In this document: piece after piece, positions 1-5,072 of the stretch
How positions within the stretch are numbered: position 1 is the first letter of the stretch
Layout of the letters: every line of letters begins with the position of its first letter
From: Desulfobulbus sp.
Lineage (GTDB): Bacteria > Pseudomonadota > Gammaproteobacteria > Burkholderiales > Rhodocyclaceae
Assembly (NCBI GenBank): GCA_009782025.1
Contig: WQUQ01000158.1
Span: 1 to 5,072 of the forward strand
Length of the DNA stretch: 5,072 nucleotides
Reading direction: 5' to 3'
Notes under the pieces: model-generated
What the model was told of the DNA's origin: nothing
Database searches by the model: none
The model's input: the letters and a program-made list of their open reading frames with translations, nothing else
Translations under genes and position numbers: made by a program

Positions 1-2
1 TC

Positions 3-68
3 GGTCTGGACATCGTGTTCTCCAGTCTGTTGCACTGGAAAGATATGATCGCAGAGATGAGAGTTTAA
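3..68 (+). CDS. C-terminal end of an unidentified plus-strand protein (partial)
   Basis: An open frame enters from the left edge and ends at a TAA (66-68), giving 21 residues that begin GLDIVFSS and end IAEMRV. I do not recognise the protein. The case for coding is that third codon positions in this frame are GC-rich in the first dozen codons (ctg, gac, atc, gtg, ttc, tcc) although the overall GC here is only about 50%, and that the peptide has an ordinary soluble-protein composition. Against it, the stretch is short, and a second frame is also open from base 2 to a TAG at 95-97. The gene would converge on the minus-strand hem operon and could share the hairpin at 112-143. A competing reading is that this is the upstream region of a minus-strand gene starting at base 13. 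Confidence 0.4.
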   Translation, partial: GLDIVFSSLLHWKDMIAEMRV

Positions 69-111
69 GTAAATGTTTTAAAGAAACGAAATACTAGTGC
101 TGATCGCTGCT

Positions 112-143
112 GCTCCCCCCTCCCGCAAGCGGGCGAGGGGAGC
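112..143 (-). terminator. GC-rich hairpin at the end of the hem operon
   Basis: Two 15-base arms (112-126 and 129-143) are inverted repeats that match at 12 of 15 positions, with three mismatches in the middle and a short AA-centred loop. The hairpin begins 11 bases past the stop of the last operon gene, where a transcription terminator is expected. Neither strand has a run of T after the stem, so it is not a textbook intrinsic terminator. It may instead stabilise the 3' end or work together with Rho. Because the stem is nearly symmetric, it could also serve the convergent gene at the left edge. Confidence 0.55.
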
Positions 144-154
144 AAATCTAGCGG

Positions 155-394
155 CTACTTGAGCTTGCCGCGCACCACGCGCACCCGCGCCGGGTTCTTG
201 ACCGTCAGCTTGCCGCCGCCGCCCGTCAGGTTGCCGCAAACGCAGGCGGCCTTGATGTGGGGCACGGAATTGACGATGGCCGTGCAGTCCAGGCATTCGT
301 AATAAAGATCGCCGCCGCTCGGCAAGGCCGAGGGATCGGGTGCGGGTTCCACGGGATAGAAGGTGTAGATTTTGCGCAGATCGATGTTCAGCAT
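155..394 (-). CDS. Small four-cysteine protein, putative zinc-binding (79 aa), last gene of the hem operon
   Basis: The gene encodes 79 residues, from an ATG at 394 to a TAG at 155-157. I do not recognise a named family. Four cysteines form two close groups, C34-x2-C37 (in YECLDC) and C51-x-C53-G (in CVCG), spaced as in small zinc-ribbon or rubredoxin-like metal sites. The first pair lacks the CxxCG knuckle of true rubredoxins, so zinc seems more likely than iron. No signal peptide or membrane segment is present, which suggests a cytoplasmic protein. The C-terminus is basic (KNPARVRVVRGKLK), which could contact nucleic acid or membrane, though this is a guess. It lies 31 bases after hemY on the same strand and before the hairpin at 112-143, so it is probably co-transcribed with the haem genes. 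The ribosome-binding site is weak (a CGAG-like stretch). The start is supported mainly by its position just after hemY; further upstream the frame overlaps hemY and is not protein-like. Confidence 0.75.
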   Translation of the reverse strand: MLNIDLRKIYTFYPVEPAPDPSALPSGGDLYYECLDCTAIVNSVPHIKAACVCGNLTGGGGKLTVKNPARVRVVRGKLK

Positions 395-425
395 GGGGGT
401 CTCGGTCTCGGTCAGTGAATGCCGT

Positions 426-1610
426 TCAGCCCGCTTCCAGCAAGGCGCTGGCCCGGTAATGCCGGTTGGCTTCGTCGCCGCGCTCGAGCTGGTCGAACAG
501 TTGGGCCAGTTCGAGGTGCGTCTGCTGCGTCGGGGCGATGGCCAGCGAGGCTTCCAGATAACTTTGCGCCTTGCCCCACAGCCGCTGACGCCGGCACATC
601 CGGCCCAGGGCCTGGAGCAGGCGGGCATCGGCCGGGTGTTGCCGGAGCCAGGCTTCGGCTTGGGCGATACGTTCAAGCAGGTCGCCATCGGCCAAACCGC
701 CGTAGATGACCAGCAGTTCGCCAAGCCATTCGTCATGGGGAGTGGCCTTGATCCCCGCCTCGATCAATTTTTGCGCCTCGTCGCCTGCGGCGCAGGCGAC
801 CAGCGCCCGCGCCGCCGCCAGGATCACGCGCTGGCTCCGCTCCTCGGCCGGCAGGGCGCGCAGATAGGCGATCAGCGGCCCGCTGTCGGTCGCCAGCCGG
901 GCGATGTTGCCGAGATGCGCCTGAATGCGCGCCTCATGCGCCACCTGCGGCGGCAGCGCGTCGCGTTTGACCAGTTGGCGCAGCAGCTTGAGCACGCCGT
1001 CCCAGTCGCCGCTGCCCCGGCGCGCCCGCAGTTCCAGGCGCAGCGCGGCAATGTGCCGTCCATGTTTGTCCTGCAAGCGGGCCAGCGCGTCCAGCGCCGC
1101 GGTGAAATGGCGGCCTTCGTTCATCATTTCGGCTTCCAGCATCAACGTCGCCGCCTCGGTGCGCGGGTCGCTGGCCTTGGCTTTGTCCAGCCATTCCTGC
1201 TGTTTTTCCGGCTCGCGCAGGCGCTGAGCGGCGCGGGCGGCGATCAGCGCCGACAGGCCGGGCGCGGCGCTGGTCGCGTGCGCCTCGCCGGCCTTTTTCA
1301 GCGCCTGGCCGAAACGGCCCTCGAACAGCAGGCGGACGGCATCCTGAAATACCTGACTGGCCCGCTCGCGCTGCCGCCGGCGGCGAAAACGGCGCGCCCG
1401 CTCGGGCAGGCTGAAGGTAAAAAACAAGGCGCGCAAGGCGCCGTAAGCCAGCAGAAAGAGCAGAAGAAGTACCAGCAGAAACAGGTTGAGCGTGACTTCG
1501 GCGCGATAGGGCGGCAACGCCAGCAAGACGTAGCCGTCATTCATCCGCGCGCCGACGGCGACGGCCACCGCCGCCGCGCACAGCGCCAGGAGCCAGAACA
1601 AGCCTCTCAT
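426..1610 (-). CDS. hemY: HemY-type inner-membrane protein with TPR-like repeats
   Basis: This 394-residue protein matches the proteobacterial HemY family (HemY_N domain plus TPR-like repeats). It is unrelated in sequence and function to the Bacillus protoporphyrinogen oxidase of the same name. Two hydrophobic segments (about residues 3-20 and 41-63) form an N-terminal membrane hairpin joined by a short loop (ARMNDGYVLLALPPYRAEVT). A very basic stretch follows (RARRFRRRRQRER, about 71-83), as expected on the cytoplasmic side. The rest is alpha-helical with TPR-like helix pairs, for example around AALDALARLQ and near the C-terminus (WGKAQSYLEASLAIAP, then HLELAQLFDQLERGDEANRHY). The length is usual for the family. 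It is a likely scaffold at the membrane for haem-synthesis enzymes, but its biochemical role is not established. The start overlaps the hemX stop by ATGA and is preceded by an AAGGA motif at 1617-1621, which points to translational coupling. Confidence 0.93.
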   Translation of the reverse strand: MRGLFWLLALCAAAVAVAVGARMNDGYVLLALPPYRAEVTLNLFLLVLLLLFLLAYGALRALFFTFSLPERARRFRRRRQRERASQVFQDAVRLLFEGRFGQALKKAGEAHATSAAPGLSALIAARAAQRLREPEKQQEWLDKAKASDPRTEAATLMLEAEMMNEGRHFTAALDALARLQDKHGRHIAALRLELRARRGSGDWDGVLKLLRQLVKRDALPPQVAHEARIQAHLGNIARLATDSGPLIAYLRALPAEERSQRVILAAARALVACAAGDEAQKLIEAGIKATPHDEWLGELLVIYGGLADGDLLERIAQAEAWLRQHPADARLLQALGRMCRRQRLWGKAQSYLEASLAIAPTQQTHLELAQLFDQLERGDEANRHYRASALLEAG

Positions 1611-2698
1611 CGCCCGTCCTTGCCGCCGCGCAGCTTGGCCAGCGCCGCCAGACTAGCGTCCAGACCCGGTAGATTGCCGCCGGGAGCGGCGGCCAGCAAT
1701 TGCCGCAACGCTTCGCCGGCGCTCTTGACTACTGCATCGTCGGCGGCGAAATAGCGTTGCAGCCAGTCTTGCGCCACGTTCAATTCGCCGCGATAGGTGT
1801 CGTGGTCGCGGGCCAACAGGGCCAGCCGGGCATTGAGCAGGCGCAGCTTGAGGTTCTCGCGCAGGAAGAAGCTCTGCTCCGGGGCCAGCAAGGGCGGCTC
1901 CTCGCGGTCGAAACGCTGGATGCGAATCAGGCCGCGCACTTGTCGCCAGGCATCGGCCATGGCCAGACGCCACCAGGCGACGTTGGCCTCGGCATCCGCT
2001 GCCGGCTTGGCATCCGCCGCCGGACGGTCGAGGGCGCGCAAGGGCAGTTTGTCGACACGGCCGATGATGTCTTCCAGACGCAGGCTGATCCCGGCGACAT
2101 CGACCTGGGGCAGCGCCTTGAGGCGGCCCAGATCCTTGGCCAGCGCATTGCGCAGCGGCAGGTAGCGGGGCTTGTCGAGATGGGCCAGACGGGCGTCGGC
2201 GGTTTGCAAGGCGAGCGTCGCGGCGGCGACGTTGCCGGCCAGTTGCAACTGCTGCCCGGCCAGCGTCAGCGCCTGCTCGACTTCGAGCAGAATCGACTCC
2301 TCGCGGCCGCGCGTCAGGTCCTCATACATGCCGCGCAGCGCCGCGCCCTGGTTTTCCATCTCGGCCAGGCGGCTCTCGGCCGCGCCGAGCTTGGCTTGCA
2401 GACTCTCGATCTGCTCTTGCAACTGCTGGCGCGCGCCGCGTTCCTCCTTGCTGGCGGCGTCGACTTCGGCCAGACGGCTGGTCACCTCGCCGCGCATTGC
2501 ATCCCGCATTTCATACAATTGCCGGCGTGTTTCCAGCCATTGCCAGCCAGCCAGGGCCAGGAGCGCGATGACCATGACGATGGCGACGAACCGCCATGAG
2601 CCGACCCGCTGTGCAGCGGCGACGGGCGGTTCTGGCGGTTCGGGCGGCGGCGACGCGGGAGCGGCGTCGGGAGAAGGTATGCTGTTATCAGTGCTCAT
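1607..2698 (-). CDS. hemX: HemX family inner-membrane protein
   Basis: This 363-residue protein matches the proteobacterial HemX family. Members are often labelled uroporphyrinogen-III C-methyltransferase, but I see no SAM-binding glycine motif, so that enzymatic label should not be used. In order it has a proline- and alanine-rich cytoplasmic N-terminus (about 8-29), one membrane span (about 36-54, FVAIVMVIALLALAGW), a charged coiled-coil region (about 55-120, rich in E, Q, R and L), and an alpha-helical periplasmic domain with the family-typical ILLEVEQALTLAGQQLQL at about 136-153. The function is unknown; its constant association with hemCD suggests an accessory role in tetrapyrrole synthesis. 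I chose the ATG at 2698 because it overlaps the hemD stop by ATGA. A TTG at 2707 would add three residues with no better ribosome-binding site. No good Shine-Dalgarno sequence is seen, so translation probably depends on ribosomes finishing hemD. Confidence 0.93.
   Translation of the reverse strand: MSTDNSIPSPDAAPASPPPEPPEPPVAAAQRVGSWRFVAIVMVIALLALAGWQWLETRRQLYEMRDAMRGEVTSRLAEVDAASKEERGARQQLQEQIESLQAKLGAAESRLAEMENQGAALRGMYEDLTRGREESILLEVEQALTLAGQQLQLAGNVAAATLALQTADARLAHLDKPRYLPLRNALAKDLGRLKALPQVDVAGISLRLEDIIGRVDKLPLRALDRPAADAKPAADAEANVAWWRLAMADAWRQVRGLIRIQRFDREEPPLLAPEQSFFLRENLKLRLLNARLALLARDHDTYRGELNVAQDWLQRYFAADDAVVKSAGEALRQLLAAAPGGNLPGLDASLAALAKLRGGKDGR
1617..1621 (-). promoter_or_regulatory. 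Ribosome-binding site of hemY inside the hemX 3' end
   Basis: On the minus strand AAGGA lies six bases before the hemY ATG, within the last codons of hemX (Lys-Asp-Gly-Arg-stop). It fixes the hemY start at 1610 and, with the ATGA overlap, supports coupled translation. Confidence 0.6.
1991..2023. repeat. Short tandem duplication inside hemX (15-base unit, 18-base period)
   Basis: The unit ggcatccgcYgccgg occurs at 1991-2005 and again at 2009-2023, differing at one base. In HemX it encodes two consecutive PAADA blocks (about residues 226-236) in the linker between RALDR and the VAWWRLAMADAW helix. It keeps the frame and looks like a small slippage expansion in a flexible loop. Confidence 0.6.
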
Positions 2699-3489
2699 GG
2701 CGACCAATTATAAGCAAGCAGGGCGGCCATGATGCCGCTGTCAGCCCCGCCGCTCAGGATAATTTTATCCAGCCCGAGTTGCCGCGCCGTTGCGGCGATC
2801 CGCGCATGCGGCACGAACAGCGGCGTGGCCTTGAGCCAATGGCGGCCTTCGTCGTCGAGCAGATCGAGCAGATAACGCAAACCCTCGCTGCTCGATATGG
2901 TCAGGGCGTCGAGCCGCCCCGCCCGCCAGGCGGCCAGCAGCGGCTGACTGTCGCCGATGGGCGGCGAACGGCGATAGCAGGCGATGCAATCGACCGTTGC
3001 GCCGCGCTCGCGCAAGGTGTCGGCCAGCAATTCACGCCCGCCGTCGCCGCGAAAAATCGCCACCCGCTGTCCGGCCACCTGCCCGGCGGCCAGTTCAGGC
3101 AAGGCCAGCAGGCTTTCCGAATCGAAACGCTCGCTCGGCGCCAGACAGCCGCCGATGCCATGCGCCGCCAACGCCCGCGCCGTACCCGGCCCGACCGTCG
3201 CCGGTTGCAGATCGGAGGGCCAGGAGCCGCGCGCCAGCAATGCCGGCAAGGCATATTCGACGGCATTGGGGCTGACGAAAACCGCCCAGCGGTAGCTTGC
3301 GAGTTGTTCCGCAGCGGCGGCCAAGGGCTGCGGATCGGCAGCCGGCGCGATGTCCAGCAGCGGAAACAGCAGCGGCGCGCCGCCCGCCGCCGCGATGGCC
3401 TTGGCCAACGGGCCAGCCTGGGCCGCCGGTCGGGTGACGACGATGGTGCGATCAATGAGCGGGCGGGAGGGGTTTATCCCGGAAACCAT
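2695..3489 (-). CDS. hemD: Uroporphyrinogen-III synthase
   Basis: This cytoplasmic enzyme (264 residues) closes hydroxymethylbilane while inverting ring D, giving uroporphyrinogen III, the branch point to haem, sirohaem and cobalamin. The sequence is divergent, as is normal for this family, but the landmarks are present: IVVTRPAAQAGPLA near the start (about 16-29), FVSPNAVEYAL (71-81), ATVGPGTARALAAHGI (97-112), FDSESLL (122-128), IFRGDGGRELL (145-155), the conserved tyrosine in CYRR (Y172), ALTISSSEGLRYLL (195-208), VPHARIAATARQLG (226-239) and a C-terminal GGADSGIMAALL. The length fits the family. The ATG at 3489 is preceded by AAGAGAG ten bases upstream, which lies inside the end of the preceding small gene. 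Its first 13 residues or so are not family-conserved. It follows the small membrane-protein gene by three bases rather than following hemC directly, and it overlaps hemX by ATGA. Confidence 0.95.
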   Translation of the reverse strand: MVSGINPSRPLIDRTIVVTRPAAQAGPLAKAIAAAGGAPLLFPLLDIAPAADPQPLAAAAEQLASYRWAVFVSPNAVEYALPALLARGSWPSDLQPATVGPGTARALAAHGIGGCLAPSERFDSESLLALPELAAGQVAGQRVAIFRGDGGRELLADTLRERGATVDCIACYRRSPPIGDSQPLLAAWRAGRLDALTISSSEGLRYLLDLLDDEGRHWLKATPLFVPHARIAATARQLGLDKIILSGGADSGIMAALLAYNWSP

Positions 3490-3492
3490 GGG

Positions 3493-3750
3493 CTATTGGC
3501 TCTCTTTAAGCACACGATAGCCAAATACGACAAATGCGGCGCTTAGGATTAACCAAAGAAGCCCGCCAAAACGCGCGCCTACAGCCTCTCCAAATATTTC
3601 AATAGCCATGAGCGTCAGGCCGCATATAGCGCGGCATCCGACACCTGGCGTCGGTGGTCTGATGTTTATAAGAGTGTCTATTGCCGCCAGCAGGCCGAAG
3701 CCACCGAGTATCAGCATGAACCAACCTGCAATTTTGATCTCTCGCCGCAT
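3493..3750 (-). CDS. Unrecognised 85-aa small membrane protein gene inserted between hemC and hemD
   Basis: The 85-residue product is strongly hydrophobic, and I do not recognise its family. Segments at about 8-28 (AGWFMLILGGFGLLAAI) and 61-80 (GGLLWLILSAAFVVFGYRV) look like membrane spans. A weaker middle segment at about 38-56 contains two cysteines (C39, C43) and two glutamates (E51, E55). The basic start (MRREIK) suggests the N-terminus faces the cytoplasm. Base composition is unlike that of its neighbours: 130 G or C in 250 bases (3501-3750), about 52%, against 73-75% in samples of hemC and hemD. It starts 24 bases after the hemC stop without an obvious close ribosome-binding site (AGGGG lies about 16 bases upstream) and ends three bases before hemD, whose ribosome-binding site it contains. 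This looks like a gene acquired into the operon without breaking it. A role in haem synthesis is possible only by position. The frame being open by chance seems unlikely, given the coherent membrane pattern. Confidence 0.75.
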   Translation of the reverse strand: MRREIKIAGWFMLILGGFGLLAAIDTLINIRPPTPGVGCRAICGLTLMAIEIFGEAVGARFGGLLWLILSAAFVVFGYRVLKESQ

Positions 3751-3774
3751 GTGATGTCTGACTGCACCCCTAGA

Positions 3775-4710
3775 TCATCGGCAATGCGCCAGTTTCTCCA
3801 GAATGGCATCCGCCCCCTGTTCGCGCAGCGTCTCGGCCAGTTGCCGACCCAGCGCCTCATCAGCCGCCGGGTCGCCGCGCACTTCGCCGGCCGCCATCTC
3901 CTGGCCGTCGACGCTGGCGACGAAGCCGCGCAGCCAGAGTTGGCCGCCGTCGATCACCGCGTAGCCGCCGAGCGGCACCTGGCAACTGCCACCGAGGGCG
4001 CGCGAGAAGGCGCGTTCGGCCTTGACGCAGTGGGCGGTTTGCGGATCGTTCAGGGGGGCGACGAGGGCGGCCATGCGGGCATCGCCGTCGATCAACTCGA
4101 TGCCGAGCGCGCCCTGGCCCGGCGCGGGCAGTGATTGTTCCGGCGTCAGGATGGCCTTGATGCGCGCCTTGAGGCCGAGGCGAATGAGGCCGGCGGCGGC
4201 GAGGATGATGGCGTCGTAATCGCCGTTGTCGAGCTTCTTCAGCCGGGTATCAAGGTTGCCGCGCAGGCTCTTGATCGTCAGGTGCGGGTAGCGGGCGCGC
4301 AGGATGGCTTCGCGGCGCAGGCTGGAGGTGCCGACCACGGCCCCGGCCGGCAGTTCGTCGAGGCCGGCGTAGCGGTTCGAGACGAAGGCGTCGCGCGGGT
4401 TTTCGCGGGCCGAAATGGCGGCCAGCGTGAAGCCTTGCGGCATCACCATCGGCACATCCTTCATCGAATGCACGGCGAGGTGGGCGCGGCCTTCGTGCAT
4501 CGCCACTTCCAGCTCCTTGATGAACAGCCCCTTGCCGCCGATCTCGGCGAGCGGCCGGTCGAGAATCTGGTCGCCCTGGGTGGTCATGCCTAGAATGACG
4601 ACTTCCGCCCCCGGATTGAGGCCAGAGAGCCGCCCCTGGACATGGACGGCCTGCCACATGGCGAGGCGGGATTCACGGGAGGCGATGATGATTTTCGACG
4701 GAGCGGACAT
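3775..4710 (-). CDS. hemC: Porphobilinogen deaminase (hydroxymethylbilane synthase)
   Basis: This cytoplasmic enzyme polymerises four porphobilinogens into hydroxymethylbilane using a covalently held dipyrromethane cofactor. The 311 residues are typical of the family. Motifs in order are [15 protein letters not shown] (7-21) with substrate-binding arginines, [28 protein letters not shown] (41-68), the catalytic aspartate in HSMKDVP (D85), [20 protein letters not shown] (127-133), LRGNLDTRL (149-157), [12 protein letters not shown] (194-205) and the cofactor cysteine in [13 protein letters not shown] (C243). All key residues are present, so the enzyme should be active. The ATG at 4710 is chosen because the conserved sequence begins six residues later. 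An ATG at 4746 would add 12 unconserved residues and lies inside the proposed -10 element. The Shine-Dalgarno sequence is poor. As the first gene of the operon it is followed by the low-GC small gene. The divergent methyltransferase gene starts 42 bases upstream. Confidence 0.97.
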   Translation of the reverse strand: MSAPSKIIIASRESRLAMWQAVHVQGRLSGLNPGAEVVILGMTTQGDQILDRPLAEIGGKGLFIKELEVAMHEGRAHLAVHSMKDVPMVMPQGFTLAAISARENPRDAFVSNRYAGLDELPAGAVVGTSSLRREAILRARYPHLTIKSLRGNLDTRLKKLDNGDYDAIILAAAGLIRLGLKARIKAILTPEQSLPAPGQGALGIELIDGDARMAALVAPLNDPQTAHCVKAERAFSRALGGSCQVPLGGYAVIDGGQLWLRGFVASVDGQEMAAGEVRGDPAADEALGRQLAETLREQGADAILEKLAHCR

Positions 4711-4744
4711 GAAGCGGCACACCACAGGACGGGGAAAGGCGGGC

Positions 4745-4753
4745 ATCTTAGCA
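4745..4753 (-). promoter_or_regulatory. Candidate extended -10 promoter element for the hem operon
   Basis: On the minus strand this reads TGCTAAGAT, a match to the extended -10 form TGnTATAAT with four of six core bases. Transcription would begin near 4737, leaving a leader of roughly 27 bases before the hemC ATG. No good -35 hexamer is found 17 bases upstream, which extended -10 promoters tolerate. The element touches the ATG of the divergent methyltransferase gene. The support is a motif match only. Confidence 0.35.
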
Positions 4754-5072
4754 TGAGCGGACAGCCCCCTTTTTCGTCCCCGGTCAAAGCCCCCGACCAA
4801 CGCCCGGAGCACCCGGACTTCTGGGACAAACGCTTCGGCCAGGGCGTCACGCCCTGGGATGCCGGCTGCGTGCCGGCGGCCTTTGCCGATTTTGTGACCC
4901 GCCAGCCGCGGCCGCTCGCCACCCTGATCCCCGGCTGCGGCAGCGCCTGGGAAGCCGCCCATCTGGCCGCCGCCGGCTGGCCGGTAACGGCGCTCGATTT
5001 CTCGCCGACCGCCATCGCCAGAGCGCGCGAAGTGCTCGGCCCAGCCGCCGTCGACCTGCTTTGCGCCGATTT
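4753..5072 (+). CDS. TPMT-family SAM-dependent methyltransferase (5' part, runs off the right edge)
   Basis: The window holds 106 complete codons of a class I methyltransferase resembling bacterial thiopurine S-methyltransferase relatives. After a non-conserved N-terminus, the family-typical [19 protein letters not shown] appears at about 20-38. The SAM-binding motif [12 protein letters not shown], follows at 58-68 and the acidic post-I strand [11 protein letters not shown] at 78-88. The glycine usually found after GCGS is alanine here (GCGSAWE). The substrate cannot be read from this part; relatives methylate thiols, selenium or tellurium compounds, or unknown small molecules. The protein should be cytoplasmic. 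The ATG at 4753 has only a distant purine-rich sequence (AAAGG, 13 bases upstream). It is divergent from hemC across 42 bases, so its promoter must lie within the hemC 5' end. The 3' part is cut by the window edge, not by a mutation. Confidence 0.9.
   Translation, partial: MSGQPPFSSPVKAPDQRPEHPDFWDKRFGQGVTPWDAGCVPAAFADFVTRQPRPLATLIPGCGSAWEAAHLAAAGWPVTALDFSPTAIARAREVLGPAAVDLLCAD

Noticed and set aside
1..25. Possible minus-strand gene starting at base 13, with GGAG six bases upstream of its ATG
   Set aside because: Only 13 bases would be visible. GC-rich third codon positions favour the plus-strand frame at 3-68. It stays a live alternative that needs sequence to the left.
155..394. Calling the four-cysteine protein a rubredoxin
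   Set aside because: The first cysteine pair lacks the CxxCG knuckle, and the second group is CxCG rather than CPxCG. Rubredoxin aromatic landmarks are missing.
372..1754. Long plus-strand open frame of 460 codons opposite hemY
   Set aside because: It is a high-GC antisense shadow. The translation is rich in R, Q, A and G with no family resemblance, while the opposite strand carries a clear HemY protein.
1700..2599. Plus-strand open frame of 299 codons opposite hemX
   Set aside because: It lies in full opposite the clear HemX protein. Its composition is low in complexity and it has no recognisable domain.
1607..2698. Annotating HemX as uroporphyrinogen-III C-methyltransferase
   Set aside because: No SAM-binding motif is present; the protein is one membrane span plus coiled coil and helices.
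2699..2707. TTG start giving hemX three extra residues
   Set aside because: It offers no better ribosome-binding site, and the ATG at 2698 makes the ATGA overlap also seen at the next junction.
2596..3546. Plus-strand open frame of 316 codons opposite hemD
   Set aside because: It is antisense to a well-supported hemD, dominated by R, Q, G and A, and has no domain.
4782..4787. TTGACC on the minus strand as the -35 box of the hem operon promoter
   Set aside because: It lies 31 bases from the TAAGAT element, and no -10-like hexamer is found at 16-18 bases from it.
4711..4962. N-terminal extension of hemC beyond the ATG at 4710
   Set aside because: The added residues are not part of the HemC family and would lie opposite the clear methyltransferase coding sequence.
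1..5072. CRISPR array, tRNA, rRNA, insertion sequence or integron attC site
   Set aside because: No regularly spaced repeats, no RNA gene signature, no transposase or integrase sequence and no attC-like core pair were seen on reading both strands.

Overview
This window looks like chromosomal DNA from a high-GC proteobacterium, most likely a betaproteobacterium of the Rhodocyclales type. That placement is an inference. It rests on hand-counted GC of about 73-75% in 60-base samples of hemC and hemD, on the hemC-hemD-hemX-hemY order, and on a divergent TPMT-type methyltransferase. There is no rRNA or other marker to confirm the taxon.

Most of the window (4710 down to 155) is one tightly packed minus-strand operon, in transcription order: hemC (porphobilinogen deaminase), an unrecognised 85-residue small membrane protein, hemD (uroporphyrinogen-III synthase), hemX, hemY, and a 79-residue protein with four cysteines arranged like a small zinc site. 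HemC and HemD act in succession, turning four porphobilinogens into hydroxymethylbilane and then uroporphyrinogen III, the common precursor of haem, sirohaem and cobalamin. HemX and HemY are inner-membrane proteins that accompany hemCD in many proteobacteria; their exact biochemical role is not settled. The junctions are close: hemD/hemX and hemX/hemY both overlap by ATGA, and the small gene ends three bases before the hemD start. A GC-rich hairpin (112-143) lies just past the last gene and probably marks the operon end.

On the plus strand, the 5' part of a SAM-dependent methyltransferase gene (TPMT-like) starts at 4753 and runs off the right edge. Only 42 bases separate its start from that of hemC, so the promoter of each gene must lie partly in the other's coding sequence. 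The left edge (1-111) is much lower in GC (about 40% over 1-100) and probably holds the last codons of a convergent plus-strand gene.

The least ordinary part is 3493-3750. This low-GC (about 52%) gene for a three-segment membrane protein sits between hemC and hemD, which are normally adjacent, and hemC, this gene and hemD all lie in the same reading frame. It looks like a gene captured into a core operon. No mobile element, CRISPR array, tRNA or rRNA was seen. Nothing here amounts to a clearly new multi-gene system.
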